Shown one piece after another: positions 37,102 through 48,626 of a stretch of DNA of 64,000 bases (positions are counted from its first letter, which is position 1; each line of letters opens with the position of its first letter). The notes under the pieces were generated by a model that was given only the letters and a program-made list of their open reading frames with translations, ran no database searches and was not told the origin of the DNA. Position numbers and translations under genes: made by a program. Source of the stretch: Citrobacter sp. JGM124 (GTDB taxonomy: Bacteria; Pseudomonadota; Gammaproteobacteria; Enterobacterales; Enterobacteriaceae); NCBI RefSeq assembly GCF_018257795.1, contig NZ_JAERJD010000008.1:228165-292164 (forward strand), read 5' to 3'.

Positions 37102-39093
37102 ATGTCCTCTCGTAAAGAGCTTGCAAATGCAATTCGTGCGCTCAGCATGGACGCAGTACAAAAGGCGAAATCCGGGCACCCTGGTGCACCAATGGGGATG
37201 GCCGATATTGCTGAAGTCCTGTGGCGTGATTTTTTAAACCATAACCCTCAGAATCCATCATGGGCTGATCGGGACCGTTTTGTGCTTTCTAACGGCCATG
37301 GATCAATGCTGATTTATAGCCTGCTGCACCTCACCGGCTATGATCTGCCAATCAAAGAGCTGGAAAACTTCCGTCAGCTGCATTCTAAAACTCCAGGCCA
37401 CCCGGAAGTAGGTTACACCGCCGGTGTTGAAACGACGACTGGGCCACTGGGTCAGGGGATTGCCAATGCGGTAGGCATGGCGATTGCAGAACGCACCCTC
37501 GCAGCCCAGTTTAACCGTCCGGGCCATGATATTGTTGATCACTTCACCTACGCTTTTCTTGGTGATGGTTGCATGATGGAAGGCATCTCCCATGAAGTGT
37601 GCTCCCTGGCGGGTACCCTGAAACTGGGCAAACTGGTCGCATTCTATGATGACAACGGCATCTCTATTGATGGGCATGTTGAAGGCTGGTTTACTGACGA
37701 TACCGCGAAGCGTTTTGAAGCGTATGGCTGGCATGTGGTTCGCGGCATTGACGGTCATGATGCTGACGCCATTAAACGTGCAGTGGAAGAAGCGCGTGCG
37801 GTTACTGACAAACCGTCACTGTTGATGTGCAAAACCATCATTGGTTTTGGTTCCCCGAACAAGCAAGGGACTCACGACTCTCACGGCGCTCCGCTGGGGG
37901 ATGCTGAGATTGCATTAACACGCGAAGCTCTGGGCTGGAAATATGCACCGTTTGTTATTCCTCAGGACATTTATGCCCAGTGGGATGCCAAAGCTGCGGG
38001 CGCACAGAAAGAAGCCGCCTGGAATGAGAAATTTGCCGCCTATGCAAAAGCATTCCCTCAGGAAGCTGCAGAGTTCTCTCGCCGTGTGAAAGGTGACTTA
38101 CCGGCAGATTTCGATGCGAAAGCCAGTGAACTGATTGCCAAACTGCAAGCCAATCCGGCGAAAATTGCTAGCCGCAAAGCTTCCCAGAATTCAATTGAAG
38201 CCTTTGGTCCATGGTTGCCAGAATTCCTTGGTGGATCTGCTGACCTGGCACCTTCTAACCTGACCCTGTGGTCTGGTTCTAAACCGATTAATGAAGACGA
38301 AGCGGGTAACTATATCCATTACGGTGTTCGTGAGTTCGGTATGACTGCTATAGCGAACGGTATTGGCTTGCACGGTGGTTTCCTGCCTTATACCTCAACC
38401 TTCCTGATGTTTGTTGAATATGCGCGTAACGCCGTGCGTATGGCTGCACTGATGAAGCAGCGTCAGGTTCTGGTGTATACCCATGATTCTATCGGCCTGG
38501 GGGAAGATGGCCCGACTCACCAGCCAGTAGAGCAGCTTGCTGCCCTGCGTGTGACACCGAACGTGAGCACATGGCGTCCCTGTGACCAGGTGGAATCAGC
38601 AGTAGCATGGAAATACGCTGTTGAGCGTAATGATGGTCCAACCGCGTTAATTCTTTCGCGTCAAAATCTGGCACAACAAGAGCGCAGCCCACAGCAATTG
38701 GCTGACATCGCGCGCGGTGCCTACATTCTGAAAGACAGTGACGGTCAGCCAGACCTGATTTTGATCGCGACCGGTTCTGAAGTTGAACTGGCTGTGGCAG
38801 CGTGGGAAAAACTGACTGCTGAGGGGGTTAAGGCTCGTGTTGTCTCTATGCCGTCAACGGATGCGTTTGATAAACAAGACGCCGCTTACCGTGAGACTGT
38901 ACTGCCTAAAGCGGTTTCTGCCCGTGTAGCAATTGAAGCGAGCATTGCTGACTACTGGTTTAAGTATGTAGGCCTGAATGGCGCCATTGTCGGTATGACC
39001 ACATTCGGTGAGTCAGCACCTGCCGAGCAATTGTTTGAAGAGTTTGGCTTCACAGTAGAAAACGTGGTAGCCAAGGCGAAAGCCATTCTGTAA
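37102..39093 (+). CDS. tktA: Transketolase
   Basis: Thiamine diphosphate enzyme of the non-oxidative pentose phosphate pathway. 663 residues from [20 protein letters not shown], exactly as in E. coli TktA. Motifs are [19 protein letters not shown], the ThDP motif [12 protein letters not shown] to FYDDNGIS, and [15 protein letters not shown] in the pyrimidine domain. The ATG at 37102 is preferred over an in-frame ATG at 37066 by homology. It supplies erythrose 4-phosphate, the substrate of Epd encoded next door. Confidence 0.98.
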   Translation: MSSRKELANAIRALSMDAVQKAKSGHPGAPMGMADIAEVLWRDFLNHNPQNPSWADRDRFVLSNGHGSMLIYSLLHLTGYDLPIKELENFRQLHSKTPGHPEVGYTAGVETTTGPLGQGIANAVGMAIAERTLAAQFNRPGHDIVDHFTYAFLGDGCMMEGISHEVCSLAGTLKLGKLVAFYDDNGISIDGHVEGWFTDDTAKRFEAYGWHVVRGIDGHDADAIKRAVEEARAVTDKPSLLMCKTIIGFGSPNKQGTHDSHGAPLGDAEIALTREALGWKYAPFVIPQDIYAQWDAKAAGAQKEAAWNEKFAAYAKAFPQEAAEFSRRVKGDLPADFDAKASELIAKLQANPAKIASRKASQNSIEAFGPWLPEFLGGSADLAPSNLTLWSGSKPINEDEAGNYIHYGVREFGMTAIANGIGLHGGFLPYTSTFLMFVEYARNAVRMAALMKQRQVLVYTHDSIGLGEDGPTHQPVEQLAALRVTPNVSTWRPCDQVESAVAWKYAVERNDGPTALILSRQNLAQQERSPQQLADIARGAYILKDSDGQPDLILIATGSEVELAVAAWEKLTAEGVKARVVSMPSTDAFDKQDAAYRETVLPKAVSARVAIEASIADYWFKYVGLNGAIVGMTTFGESAPAEQLFEEFGFTVENVVAKAKAIL

Positions 39094-39119
39094 GCACAAT
39101 AAGTGATATTATTGTGATT

Positions 39120-39145
39120 AAGGGTCGCCAGGGCGACCCTTTTTG
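39120..39145 (+). terminator. tktA terminator
   Basis: AAGGGTCGCC / GGCGACCCTT with a 2-nt spacer, followed by TTTT. 26 bp after the tktA stop. Confidence 0.9.
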
Positions 39146-39431
39146 CTTTGCCCGGTTTTGCTAATGCTTTGGTTTTTATTCCATCGGAATCATTTTTTGT
39201 TGCATTTATTCCCATCAAAAATGTGATGTTCGTCAGAACTTGGTGTGCTAATGGGGGAAGTAACGTTCCATTTATTCATCGGATCACTTAATATAGCTGA
39301 ACCGTTTCAGTTCTGGTTTCATCAGACGATAAAGCGAATAATTGCTGTTTCATGGGAGAGAGGATTCCCCTCAGGTGGTGGCTGGATTACTCTGTCAACC
39401 ACGTAATTCCCAGGATACTGGCAGGAGAGAT

Positions 39432-40478
39432 ATGACTGTACGCATCGCTATTAATGGATTTGGCCGTATCGGGCGCAACATTGTTCGGGCGCTGTATGAG
39501 TCTGGTCGCCGGGCGGAAATCAGCGTTGTTGCCATTAATGAGTTAGCCGATTCTGCAGGTATGGCTCATTTACTCAAGTATGATACCAGCCATGGTCGTT
39601 TTGCCCTGGATGTACGCCAGGAACGCGAACTTCTTTTTATCGGCAATGATACGATCCGCTTGCTGCATGAACCTACCCTTGAAGCACTTCCCTGGCGCGA
39701 GCTTGATATCGATATAGTCCTCGACTGTACTGGTGTTTACGGCTCACGTGCTGATGGTGATGCACACTTGGCGGCAGGGGCTAAAAAAGTGCTCTTTTCA
39801 CACCCAGGTGGAGCGGATATTGATGCGACAGTGGTATTTGGTGTTAACCACCAGTTGCTAGAAGCGCATCATAATATTGTTTCTAATGCATCCTGTACGA
39901 CTAACTGTATTATTCCCATAATAAAATTACTGGATGATGCTTATGGCATTGAGTCAGGAACAGTAACCACTATTCATTCGGCTATGCACGATCAGCAGGT
40001 TATTGATGCCTATCATCCGGATCTGCGTCGTACACGTGCTGCCAGTCAGTCCATTATCCCGGTTGATACGCGTCTTGCATCCGGCATTGCACGTATTTTG
40101 CCAAAGTTTGCTGATTGTTTTGAGGCGATAGCAGTACGAGTACCGACCATTAATGTGACGGCGATTGACTTGAGCGTAACAGTAAAAAATGCAGTAAAAG
40201 CTAATGAAGTCAATGCATTGCTTCAAAAGGCAGCAAGAGAATCATTTCGTGGTATAGTTGATTATACGGAATTACCACTGGTCTCAATTGATTTTAATCA
40301 CGATCCGCATAGCGCAATCGTTGATGGTACTCAAACTCGGGTCAGTGGCCAGCATCTGATCAAAACGCTTGTCTGGTGTGATAATGAATGGGGCTTTGCT
40401 AATCGAATGCTTGATACGACGTTAGCAATGGCTCAATGTATTTCAGGTGAGACGCAAATAGCGTCTATAAAATTTTAA
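39432..40478 (+). CDS. epd: D-erythrose-4-phosphate dehydrogenase
   Basis: NAD-dependent GAPDH paralogue that oxidises erythrose 4-phosphate to 4-phosphoerythronate, the first step of PLP biosynthesis. 348 residues from [20 protein letters not shown]. It has the NAD-binding GFGRIGR, the catalytic cysteine in [13 protein letters not shown], and [24 protein letters not shown] ending ([17 protein letters not shown]). An upstream in-frame start at 39342 is not conserved. First gene of epd-pgk-fbaA, 21 bp before pgk. Confidence 0.96.
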   Translation: MTVRIAINGFGRIGRNIVRALYESGRRAEISVVAINELADSAGMAHLLKYDTSHGRFALDVRQERELLFIGNDTIRLLHEPTLEALPWRELDIDIVLDCTGVYGSRADGDAHLAAGAKKVLFSHPGGADIDATVVFGVNHQLLEAHHNIVSNASCTTNCIIPIIKLLDDAYGIESGTVTTIHSAMHDQQVIDAYHPDLRRTRAASQSIIPVDTRLASGIARILPKFADCFEAIAVRVPTINVTAIDLSVTVKNAVKANEVNALLQKAARESFRGIVDYTELPLVSIDFNHDPHSAIVDGTQTRVSGQHLIKTLVWCDNEWGFANRMLDTTLAMAQCISGETQIASIKF

Positions 40479-40499
40479 GAATCAATGAGAGGTTTCACC

Positions 40500-41663
40500 A
40501 TGTCTGTAATTAAGATGTCCGATCTGGATCTTGCGGGAAAACGTGTCTTTATTCGTGCTGATCTGAACGTGCCTGTTAAAGACGGCAAAGTCACCAGTGA
40601 TGCACGTATCCGTGCCTCTCTTCCGACGATTGAACAAGCTCTGAAACAAGGAGCAAAAGTCATGGTCACCTCTCATTTGGGCCGCCCAACTGAAGGTGAG
40701 TACAACGAAGAATTCTCTCTGCTGCCGGTTGTTAATTACCTGAAAGAAAAACTTTCGTCCCCTGTACGACTGGTTAAAGATTACCTCGATGGGGTTGAGG
40801 TTGCAGAAGGTGAATTGGTGGTTCTTGAGAACGTTCGCTTCAATAAAGGCGAAAAGAAAGACGACGAAACCCTTTCCAAGAAATATGCGGCGCTTTGCGA
40901 TGTATTTGTGATGGATGCTTTTGGTACCGCTCACCGTGCTCAGGCTTCTACTCATGGTGTTGGTAAATTCGCGCCAGTGGCCTGTGCAGGCCCACTGCTG
41001 GCAGGTGAACTGGAAGCGCTGGGTAAAGCACTGAAAGATCCTGCTCGTCCGATGGTGGCTATCGTTGGTGGTTCCAAAGTTTCTACTAAACTGACCGTAC
41101 TGGACTCGCTCTCTCATATTGCTGACCAGTTGATCGTCGGTGGTGGTATCGCGAATACCTTTATTGCAGCTCAGGGGCATAATGTTGGTAAGTCCCTGTA
41201 CGAAGCTGATTTGGTGGATGAAGCCAAACGTCTGCTGACGGTTTGTGATATTCCAGTACCGACTGATGTTCGTGTTGCTACTGAGTTTTCTGAGACAGCA
41301 ACAGCAACAATGAAATCAGCCAGCGATATCAAAGATGACGAACAGATCCTGGATATGGGCGATGTTTCTGCGAATAAATTGGCTGAGATCCTGAAAAATG
41401 CCAAAACTATTCTGTGGAATGGCCCAGTGGGTGTATTTGAATTCCCTAACTTCCGTAAAGGAACAGAGATCGTGGCGAATGCTATCGCGGAGAGTGACGC
41501 ATTCTCTATCGCGGGTGGTGGTGATACTTTGGCGGCAATCGATCTATTTGGTATTACTGATAAAATTTCCTATATCTCTACCGGTGGTGGTGCATTCCTC
41601 GAGTTCGTCGAAGGCAAAGTGTTGCCAGCCGTTGCGATGCTTGAAGAACGCGCGAAGCAGTAA
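40500..41663 (+). CDS. pgk: Phosphoglycerate kinase
   Basis: Glycolytic kinase interconverting 1,3-bisphosphoglycerate and 3-phosphoglycerate with ATP formation. 387 residues, as in E. coli. Motifs are [52 protein letters not shown] and [13 protein letters not shown]. The start at 40500 follows an AGAGG site; an in-frame ATG at 40485 is upstream of that site and is rejected. Its 3PG product feeds SerA, encoded in this window. Confidence 0.98.
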   Translation: MSVIKMSDLDLAGKRVFIRADLNVPVKDGKVTSDARIRASLPTIEQALKQGAKVMVTSHLGRPTEGEYNEEFSLLPVVNYLKEKLSSPVRLVKDYLDGVEVAEGELVVLENVRFNKGEKKDDETLSKKYAALCDVFVMDAFGTAHRAQASTHGVGKFAPVACAGPLLAGELEALGKALKDPARPMVAIVGGSKVSTKLTVLDSLSHIADQLIVGGGIANTFIAAQGHNVGKSLYEADLVDEAKRLLTVCDIPVPTDVRVATEFSETATATMKSASDIKDDEQILDMGDVSANKLAEILKNAKTILWNGPVGVFEFPNFRKGTEIVANAIAESDAFSIAGGGDTLAAIDLFGITDKISYISTGGGAFLEFVEGKVLPAVAMLEERAKQ

Positions 41664-41759
41664 TGGTAGCGGGCAGAGATATCTGCCCGTTGGTTTTATT
41701 TCCCCGGAATAATACGTGGGATAAGCTCAATTTTTCACAGACTTACAGGACGCATCCAT

Positions 41760-42839
41760 ATGTCTAAAATTTTTGATTTCGTAAAACCAGGTGTACTGAC
41801 TGGTGATGACGTACAGAAAGTTTTCCAGATTGCAAAAGAAAACAACTTTGCACTGCCTGCGGTAAACTGCGTCGGTACTGACTCCATCAATGCTGTGTTA
41901 GAAACGGCTGCAAAAGTTAAAGCTCCAGTTATTATTCAGTTCTCTAATGGTGGTGCAGCATTTATCGCCGGTAAAGGCGTAAAAACTGACGTTCCTCAGG
42001 GCGCTGCTATCCTGGGTGCAATTTCTGGCGCACATCATGTTCATCAGATGGCTGAGCATTACGGTGTACCTGTAATTCTGCATACTGACCACTGTGCGAA
42101 GAAACTGCTGCCGTGGATCGATGGCCTGCTGGATGCGGGTGAAAAACACTTTGCTGCTACCGGTAAACCTTTGTTTTCTTCCCATATGATTGACCTGTCT
42201 GAAGAGTCACTGGAAGAGAACATTGCAATCAGCTCTAAATATTTGGCTCGTATGGCAAAAATGGGTATGACCCTGGAAATCGAGCTGGGCTGTACTGGTG
42301 GTGAAGAAGACGGTGTGGATAACAGCCATATGGATGCTTCTGCTCTGTACACCCAACCGGAAGATGTTGATTATGCATACTCTAAACTGATTGAAATCAG
42401 CCCGCGTTTTACCATTGCGGCTTCCTTCGGTAACGTACACGGCGTCTACAAACCTGGTAACGTGGTATTGACTCCAACTATCCTGCGTGATTCTCAGGAC
42501 TATGTTTCTAAGAAACATAACCTGCCACACAACAGCCTGAACTTCGTATTCCACGGTGGCTCAGGTTCCTCTGCCCAGGAAATCAAAGACTCCGTAAGCT
42601 ACGGTGTTATCAAAATGAACATTGATACCGATACCCAGTGGGCAACATGGGACGGTATCCTGCAGTATTACAAAACTAACGAAGATTACCTCCAGGCTCA
42701 GTTGGGTAACCCGAAAGGCGCCGATCAGCCGAACAAAAAGTACTACGATCCACGTGTATGGCTGCGTGCAGCCCAGACATCTATGATCGTACGTCTTGAG
42801 CAAGCGTTTAAAGAACTGAATGCGGTAGACGTTCTGTAA
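41760..42839 (+). CDS. fbaA: Class II fructose-1,6-bisphosphate aldolase
   Basis: Zinc-dependent aldolase of 359 residues, as in E. coli. Zinc and catalytic motifs are VILHTDHCAKKLLPW, LELGCTGGEEDGVDNS, VFHGGSGSSAQEIKDS and KMNIDTDTQWATW. Glycolysis/gluconeogenesis enzyme in the conserved epd-pgk-fbaA cluster; a terminator follows. Confidence 0.98.
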   Translation: MSKIFDFVKPGVLTGDDVQKVFQIAKENNFALPAVNCVGTDSINAVLETAAKVKAPVIIQFSNGGAAFIAGKGVKTDVPQGAAILGAISGAHHVHQMAEHYGVPVILHTDHCAKKLLPWIDGLLDAGEKHFAATGKPLFSSHMIDLSEESLEENIAISSKYLARMAKMGMTLEIELGCTGGEEDGVDNSHMDASALYTQPEDVDYAYSKLIEISPRFTIAASFGNVHGVYKPGNVVLTPTILRDSQDYVSKKHNLPHNSLNFVFHGGSGSSAQEIKDSVSYGVIKMNIDTDTQWATWDGILQYYKTNEDYLQAQLGNPKGADQPNKKYYDPRVWLRAAQTSMIVRLEQAFKELNAVDVL

Positions 42840-42858
42840 TTTACGTTTGTTATCCACA

Positions 42859-42882
42859 TCAAGCCCGCGAATGCGGGCTTGA
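42859..42882 (+). terminator. fbaA terminator
   Basis: TCAAGCCCGC / GCGGGCTTGA with a GAAT tetraloop, 20 bp after the fbaA stop. The following T run is weak (TGCTATT). Confidence 0.8.
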
Positions 42883-43132
42883 TGCTATTGAGGTATAGCG
42901 TGGCATATCTGCCCGTTATTCATCCCCTTCCTTATTCCAGTCTGTTTGCTTATTGCAAGCCAGAATATTTTGTCCGGGACAATCGTCCGTTATCTCCCTA
43001 TTCAGACTCTTTTCGTACCTGACAGCAAACCTCTTTGGCATATTGGTTTATTCTTGTTTACCCTGTACGGATGACGCGTGGTCGCTTTTGGGCGTAACCG
43101 TTATGTATAACCTATCAGACAAGGAATTTTTA

Positions 43133-43993
43133 ATGGAACAACTTCATGTAGTAGATAAGATTGGTAGCGCGGGTGGCTGGTTGGTTGACAACCAGGAGCT
43201 ACTGTTAAGTTATGTGGTCAATATTGTGGCTGCCCTTGTTATTCTGATAGTTGGTATCGTGGTGTCGCGTATTGTATCTGGAACGATTAATCGTTTGATG
43301 AAAGCCAGACATATTGATGCCACCGTGGCTGACTTCCTTTCGGCTTTGGTTCGTTATGGCATTATCGCTTTTACCCTGATAGCAGCCCTGGGGCGTGTTG
43401 GGGTACAGACCGCTTCAGTTATTGCGGTATTAGGCGCCGCAGGCTTGGCTGTGGGACTGGCATTACAAGGCTCACTCTCAAACCTGGCCGCAGGTGTCCT
43501 TTTGGTGACCTTCCGCCCGCTACGTTCTGCAGAATATGTTGACTTAGGTGGTGTTGCGGGAACTGTGCTGAGTGTACAAATTTTTTCCACTACGTTGCGT
43601 ACATCGGATGGCAAAATTGTTGTGGTGCCAAACGGTAAGATTATTAGTGGCAATATTATCAACTACTCTCGTGAGCCGGCGCGACGTAATGAATTTATTA
43701 TTGGTGTTTCTTACGATGCCGATATCGATCAGGTAAAACAGATTCTTACTAATATTTTGAAGTCGGAAGAGCGCATTCTTCAGGATCGTGACATCATTGT
43801 TCGTGTACATGAGCTGGGGGCGTCTTCGGTGAATTACATTATGCGGGCATGGAGTAACAGTGGCGACTTACAGGCCGTCTACTGGGACGTGCTGGAGCGT
43901 GTTAAAAAAGAACTGGATGCTAATGGTATCAGCCTGCCATATCCACAAATGGATGTGCATGTAAACCAGATCAAAAGCACAGACCAGGCATAG
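43133..43993 (+). CDS. mscS: Small-conductance mechanosensitive channel
   Basis: Heptameric inner-membrane channel opened by membrane tension during osmotic downshift. 286 residues from [18 protein letters not shown], exactly the E. coli length. The pore helix TM3 carries the glycine/alanine pattern [17 protein letters not shown]. The beta domain has [19 protein letters not shown], and the C-terminal part has [13 protein letters not shown]. The start at 43133 is chosen over a much earlier in-frame codon at 42953 by homology. Confidence 0.97.
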   Translation: MEQLHVVDKIGSAGGWLVDNQELLLSYVVNIVAALVILIVGIVVSRIVSGTINRLMKARHIDATVADFLSALVRYGIIAFTLIAALGRVGVQTASVIAVLGAAGLAVGLALQGSLSNLAAGVLLVTFRPLRSAEYVDLGGVAGTVLSVQIFSTTLRTSDGKIVVVPNGKIISGNIINYSREPARRNEFIIGVSYDADIDQVKQILTNILKSEERILQDRDIIVRVHELGASSVNYIMRAWSNSGDLQAVYWDVLERVKKELDANGISLPYPQMDVHVNQIKSTDQA

Positions 43994-44004
43994 TATTTAA
44001 GAAA

Positions 44005-44031
44005 CAGGGGAGGGGACGTGCTCCTCCCCTG
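44005..44031 (+). terminator. mscS terminator hairpin
   Basis: CAGGGGAGG / CCTCCCCTG with a 9-nt loop, 12 bp after the mscS stop. No clear T run follows. Confidence 0.65.
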
Positions 44032-44198
44032 TAGCGGTTGTCAGCTGGGTATCATTAATACGCCGCTGCTAAATATTCATTTCTCTTCCCTGCGCTTTAA
44101 ATTAATTTTATTAATGTTTCATTAAAATTATCCATTTAATCTAATAATAAAAAGTCATTACACTCCGTTTCAGTGAGGTGAAACCGAAGAGGTGTGTT

Positions 44199-44834
44199 GT
44201 GCTATTTTATTATTTTCAAGGTATTGCATTAGGCGCAGCCTTAATACTGCCACTGGGACCACAAAATGCCCTGGTGTTGAATCAGGGGATCCGTCGCCAG
44301 TATCACATCATGATTGCGACGCTATGTGCTATCAGTGATTTGGTTCTGATTTGGGGGGGGATATTCGGTGGTAGTGCATTGCTGATGCAGTCTCCATGGC
44401 TCTTAATGCTGGTGACCTGGGGTGGGGTTCTGTTTCTGCTTTGGTATGGCTTTGGAGCATGGCGTACTGCATTGAGTCGCAATATTGAATTGACCACTGT
44501 CGAGACAATGAAACAAGGGCGCTGGAAGGTGCTGGCACTGGTTCTGGCCGTTACCTGGCTTAACCCCCATGTCTATATTGATACCTTGGTGGTCTTGGGT
44601 AGCCTGGGAGGGCAGTTGGACGATGGTCCAAAACGTTGGTTCGCTCTCGGAACTGCCAGTGCTTCGATTATTTGGTTCTATGGCCTGGCGCTGATGGCGG
44701 CCTGGTTAGCTCCTCTTCTGCAGACTGAAAAAGCGCAGCGTGCAATTAACCTGATCGTCGGGGCCGTAATGTGGTTTATTGCCCTACAATTGGCTCTGGA
44801 TGGAATGACACTTTTCAGGCAGTTAATCACATAA
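44199..44834 (+). CDS. argO: L-arginine exporter ArgO
   Basis: LysE-family exporter of arginine (and canavanine), 211 residues, as in E. coli ArgO. It starts at GTG with [20 protein letters not shown], then [18 protein letters not shown] and [20 protein letters not shown]. The GTG at 44199 is preferred to one at 44178 because AGAGG lies 7 nt before it and the length agrees. Expression in E. coli depends on ArgP, encoded nearby at 45701. An 8-G tract (44353-44360) falls inside the coding region. Confidence 0.95.
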   Translation: MLFYYFQGIALGAALILPLGPQNALVLNQGIRRQYHIMIATLCAISDLVLIWGGIFGGSALLMQSPWLLMLVTWGGVLFLLWYGFGAWRTALSRNIELTTVETMKQGRWKVLALVLAVTWLNPHVYIDTLVVLGSLGGQLDDGPKRWFALGTASASIIWFYGLALMAAWLAPLLQTEKAQRAINLIVGAVMWFIALQLALDGMTLFRQLIT

Positions 44835-44928
44835 CTCGCTTTTGTCTGATAGACAAATACCGGCAAGATCTTATGCTGATGAGGATAACAAGAGTAACAC
44901 TTCTGACACCGACTGCGGAGGAAATACA

Positions 44929-45660
44929 GTGACGTTTAAAATGTTAGCATTATCTGCATTGATTGGGCTGGGGGCTGTTTCAGCTCAGGCGAATGAATTA
45001 CCCAATGGCCCGCATGTGGTGACTTCCGGGGCTGCCAGTGTCAGTGCAGTGCCTGATATGGCGACACTGGCTATTGAAGTGAGTGTCTCAGCGAAAAATG
45101 CGGCTGACGCTAAAAAACAGGTTGATGAACGTGTAGCCCAGTATATGACGTTCTTACAGCAGAATGGGGTAGAAAAGAAAGATATTAACGCTGCCAATCT
45201 GAGCACTCAGCCTGAGTATGAGTACCTCAAAGAGGGGAAAACCCAGCTGAAAGGCTATCGTGCAGTGCGTCAGGTGGAAGTCACCTTACGCCAGCTTGAT
45301 AAAATGAGCCCGTTGCTTGATGGTGCACTGAAAGCGGGGTTGAACGAAATTCGTTCCGTCTCGTTAGGCGTTGCCCAACCAGACGCGTTTAAGAACAAAG
45401 CTCGCCAGGCCGCGATTAATGATGCTATTAATCAGGCTCAACAGTTAGCCGAAGGTTTTCACCGTAAGCTAGGCCCGGTGTATAGCATACGCTACCATGT
45501 TGCTAACTATCAGCCAGCCCCTATGGTTCGTATGATGAAAGCTGACTCCGCCGCACCGGTTTCTGCCGAAGATACCTACGACAGGCAGTCTATTCAATTT
45601 GATGACCAAGTGGATGTGGTATTTGAACTTGAACCACCACAAGCCTCTGTCGCCCAGTAA
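44929..45660 (+). CDS. yggE: SIMPL domain protein YggE
   Basis: Periplasmic protein of 243 residues with a GTG start behind GGAGGA. The signal peptide ends at VSAQANELP. The SIMPL/DUF541 domain includes NGPHVVTSGAASVSAVPDMA, RAVRQVEVTLRQLDKMS and LNEIRSVSLGVAQPD. The E. coli homologue is associated with reduced oxidative stress, with no biochemical activity established. It lies between argO and argP as in E. coli. Confidence 0.94.
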   Translation: MTFKMLALSALIGLGAVSAQANELPNGPHVVTSGAASVSAVPDMATLAIEVSVSAKNAADAKKQVDERVAQYMTFLQQNGVEKKDINAANLSTQPEYEYLKEGKTQLKGYRAVRQVEVTLRQLDKMSPLLDGALKAGLNEIRSVSLGVAQPDAFKNKARQAAINDAINQAQQLAEGFHRKLGPVYSIRYHVANYQPAPMVRMMKADSAAPVSAEDTYDRQSIQFDDQVDVVFELEPPQASVAQ

Positions 45661-45669
45661 GTGATAATC

Positions 45670-45702
45670 AACAATCTCCCGCTTTATACAGGGGAGATTG
45701 TT
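45670..45702. terminator. Bidirectional terminator between yggE and argP
   Basis: AACAATCTCCC / GGGAGATTGTT with an 11-nt loop, followed by ATTCTGTAT on the plus strand, between two convergent genes. Confidence 0.8.
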
Positions 45703-46600
45703 ATTCTGTATCTTGTCTTAACACCTTATGGGCATATTCCAGTAATGCATCAGTAACATTGCGCATCATTCGGCTTTCTGGGGCAAAGCGGTGCCAGTAG
45801 AGCATCCGTCTTTGTAACAAACCGGGTGTTAAATCAATTAACTCCCCGCTATTTAATTCACGCTCAATTTGCAAGTGTGGGATCATACAACAGGTCGTCC
45901 CTTGACGGGCCAGCTGCACGAAGGCTTCTGATGAATTCACAATATGGCATGGCACACTACCGGGGGATAAATCGAAGTTTTGTTGTAAAAATGCCTGGTG
46001 CATATCATCAAGATGGTCAAACGCGACGGCAGGAGCTTTCAGTAATGCCTGGCGGGTTACCCCATTGGGGAAGTAGCGTTCGGCAAAGGCTTTGGAGCCG
46101 ACGAACAAATAGTCCAGGGCTCCTAGCCTGTCTACCAGACAGCTGGGTAGCGGCTGAGGCTGAATGGAGACTGCACCCACCACTTCACCACGACGTAAAC
46201 GTTCCTGGGTCCGTGTCTCATCCTCTACCTGAAGATTCAGGCGGACAGGGGAATCAACCAGTACTGGTGCCAGGGCGGGCAACAACCAGGTCGCCAGACT
46301 GTCGGCGTTAACGGCAAGAGAAAGCAGCAGGGGAGTTGAGCCCGTCTGCTCGTCACCTAACCACTCTTCTTCCAGTAGTTCAACTTGACGCAGCAGTGCC
46401 AGTAATTTTTGCCCTTGTTCAGTGGGGCGAGGCGGAACGGTACGAACCAAGAGTGGTTGGCCGAACATATTTTCCAGTTGTTTAATACGTTGTGATACCG
46501 CTGATTGTGTAATACACAGCTTTTGGGCCGCGCGTTCAAATCCACGTTCACGAATGACGGCATCCAGTGCCTGTAATGTTCTATAGTCCGGGCGTTTCAT
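45701..46600 (-). CDS. argP: LysR-type regulator ArgP (IciA)
   Basis: Activator of argO and other genes, sensing arginine and lysine; earlier described as inhibitor of chromosome initiation IciA. 299 residues. The N-terminal DNA-binding domain is [20 protein letters not shown] then [18 protein letters not shown], as in E. coli ArgP. The effector domain includes [20 protein letters not shown] and [20 protein letters not shown]. Gene context yggE-argP-rpiA matches E. coli. Confidence 0.95.
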   Translation of the reverse strand: MKRPDYRTLQALDAVIRERGFERAAQKLCITQSAVSQRIKQLENMFGQPLLVRTVPPRPTEQGQKLLALLRQVELLEEEWLGDEQTGSTPLLLSLAVNADSLATWLLPALAPVLVDSPVRLNLQVEDETRTQERLRRGEVVGAVSIQPQPLPSCLVDRLGALDYLFVGSKAFAERYFPNGVTRQALLKAPAVAFDHLDDMHQAFLQQNFDLSPGSVPCHIVNSSEAFVQLARQGTTCCMIPHLQIERELNSGELIDLTPGLLQRRMLYWHRFAPESRMMRNVTDALLEYAHKVLRQDTE

Positions 46601-46911
46601 TATTATTTATTCACTCTTATCTGCGCTATGGTAGCACTATGACATATATTTATTACCGATCCAGATTAAATCCTCTGGTAACTATCATACTCCAGGTTGC
46701 TTAGAGCTGGTGTTCGTTTATTTCGTGCTGCTTGCACAACAGTTCTCTACTGATCGGCTCTCTTTTGATGACCCCTACTATGAATTGTATTATTCAGGCG
46801 ATCTTTTGACTATGTTCGGGGATTAACACGCAATATTGCGACCTGGTTGAGCACATTTTTGCCAACATGATTTATAATATGCGCCAGTCTTCATAGCACA
46901 GGCAGAACATT
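46601..46911. promoter_or_regulatory. Divergent argP / rpiA intergenic region
   Basis: A 311-bp spacer, AT-rich near argP, holding promoters for both directions. A TATAAT-like hexamer lies near 46873, about 40 bp before rpiA. No operator was identified. Confidence 0.4.
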
Positions 46912-47571
46912 ATGACGCAGGATGAACTGAAAAAAGCAGTGGGGTGGGCAGCATTGCAATATGTACAACCAGGTACCATTGTTGGTGTGGGTACCGGGAG
47001 TACCGCAGCACATTTTATTGATGCCCTGGGGACAATTAAAGGCAAAATTGAAGGTGCCGTCTCCAGTTCTGAGGCCTCTACCGCCAAACTGATCAGTTTG
47101 GGGATACCTGTTTTTGACCTTAATCAGATTGATTCCCTGGGTGTGTATGTGGATGGGGCTGACGAGATTAATGATCAACTACAGATGATTAAAGGCGGCG
47201 GTGCGGCATTAACACGTGAAAAAATCATCGCTTCAGTGGCTGATACGTTTGTTTGCATCGCGGATGCATCTAAGCAAGTTGGTATTCTTGGAACATTTCC
47301 ACTGCCCGTAGAAGTGATCCCCATGGCTCGTAGCGCTGTTGCCCGTAAACTGGTCAAACTGGGTGGGCGCCCTGAGTACCGGCAGGGGGTAGTGACTGAT
47401 AACGGTAACCTGATTCTGGATGTATACGGTTTGAGCATTATGGAACCGATTAAACTTGAAGATGAAATAAATGGCATTCCTGGTATCGTCACTGTGGGGC
47501 TTTTTGCGCGTCGTGGTGCTGATATTGCGCTGATCGGTAGTGAAAATGGTGTGATTACATTAAAGAAATAG
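46912..47571 (+). CDS. rpiA: Ribose-5-phosphate isomerase A
   Basis: Interconverts ribulose 5-phosphate and ribose 5-phosphate. 219 residues, as in E. coli. Motifs are [48 protein letters not shown] and [17 protein letters not shown]. With tktA it covers part of the non-oxidative pentose phosphate pathway. Confidence 0.97.
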   Translation: MTQDELKKAVGWAALQYVQPGTIVGVGTGSTAAHFIDALGTIKGKIEGAVSSSEASTAKLISLGIPVFDLNQIDSLGVYVDGADEINDQLQMIKGGGAALTREKIIASVADTFVCIADASKQVGILGTFPLPVEVIPMARSAVARKLVKLGGRPEYRQGVVTDNGNLILDVYGLSIMEPIKLEDEINGIPGIVTVGLFARRGADIALIGSENGVITLKK

Positions 47572-47580
47572 CATACTCTT

Positions 47581-47603
47581 CAGGGGACGCTTTGCGTTCC
47601 CTG
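47581..47603 (+). terminator. rpiA terminator hairpin
   Basis: CAGGG-ga-CGC / GCG-tt-CCCTG with a TTT loop, 9 bp after the rpiA stop. No T run follows. Confidence 0.65.
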
Positions 47604-47640
47604 TACTCAGTAATATTGCTACAGGGAGCGGGCCGCATAT

Positions 47641-48093
47641 TCAATCGAATGGTACTGCTTCAACGACCTCAAACTCTTCGGCTACCAGTTCCATATCCTC
47701 AGAGTAAAAACCAGCCCGGGTGAAAAAGGCTTTATGTTCTTGCCGCCAGTACTCAAGGCTCAGATCTCCTTCCCCTTCTTTTCTGGCAAATTCTTCAGTG
47801 ACCTCGTAGAAACGCAACAGACGCATTGAAACCATTCTGATGACACACACAGGGTTCCCCTGTCCATCAAGAATAATATTATGGCTTCCTACTTTGGGGG
47901 AGGATGCTTCAGCAAGGAAGGCTGCAAGAGAGCCACAGGATGCAGTTTTAATCCCTTTTACCACTAAATCTGCAAGTTGATTGGCCATTTCAGGGCTGTC
48001 ACCCATTGCCCATGCCTGGGCGTCCGGATACTTTGTTGTTAAATGGTCAAGTAGTGACATCATTAAATAACTCATTCCAATAGACGAGTGCAT
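47641..48093 (-). CDS. ASCH domain protein
   Basis: A 150-residue protein with AWAMGDSPEMANQLADLVVKG near the N-terminus, then KTASCGSLAAFL, a central SHNIILDGQGNPVCVIRM, and a C-terminal EGDLSLEYWRQEHKAFF. These fit the ASCH fold (PUA-like), proposed to bind RNA; some members hydrolyse N4-acetylcytidine. The true start is uncertain: ATGs at residues 7, 11 and 12 are also possible. It is not at this locus in E. coli and is convergent with rpiA, so it is accessory. Specific function unknown. Confidence 0.78.
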   Translation of the reverse strand: MHSSIGMSYLMMSLLDHLTTKYPDAQAWAMGDSPEMANQLADLVVKGIKTASCGSLAAFLAEASSPKVGSHNIILDGQGNPVCVIRMVSMRLLRFYEVTEEFARKEGEGDLSLEYWRQEHKAFFTRAGFYSEDMELVAEEFEVVEAVPFD

Positions 48094-48626
48094 AAATCTA
48101 ACACTGTTTTGAGGCGTGCGTCATCTGACGCCCGTCAGCCATAAGCGAAGGGTATATTTCATGCCAGTATAATGTGAATTTATAGCTGAGTGGGTTGTGT
48201 GAGACCATCATGTGCAACGAAAATGCATAAGAGTACGGATTGTACTATCAGGTGCACTCCATATCATTACTGGGTTTTAATATTAAAAATAACCAGAATT
48301 CGTTGTTTTTAATCTGCTTTGTGGCTATTTAATTTGTTTTAACAGGATTATTGCGTACCAAACCTGTCTTCAATACCGGACAATAAATAAAGGAAATTAT
48401 TTTTAGGGGTATTTTGGTGACATATATCACATTCATATTGCAGTTCTGTTATTCATCTCTGGTAATCACTGTTACTCAGTAGATTATTCTGATACGTCAT
48501 TTTTCTGCGCTTTTTCCTGAGGGAAAGCGCAATCGTTTATATTGCCCCGAGCGTAGATTTTGATATTTTGACAGGAGGGACACATCTGGTTGTACACAAC
48601 AAATCTGAGAATCATAGGGTCGGGAA
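48094..48626. promoter_or_regulatory. Intergenic region upstream of serA
   Basis: 533 bp, AT-rich, with no supported gene. It should contain the serA promoter region; E. coli serA is regulated by Lrp and CRP from a comparable spacer. No specific site was pinned down. A GGGTCGGG sequence precedes the serA ATG. Confidence 0.45.
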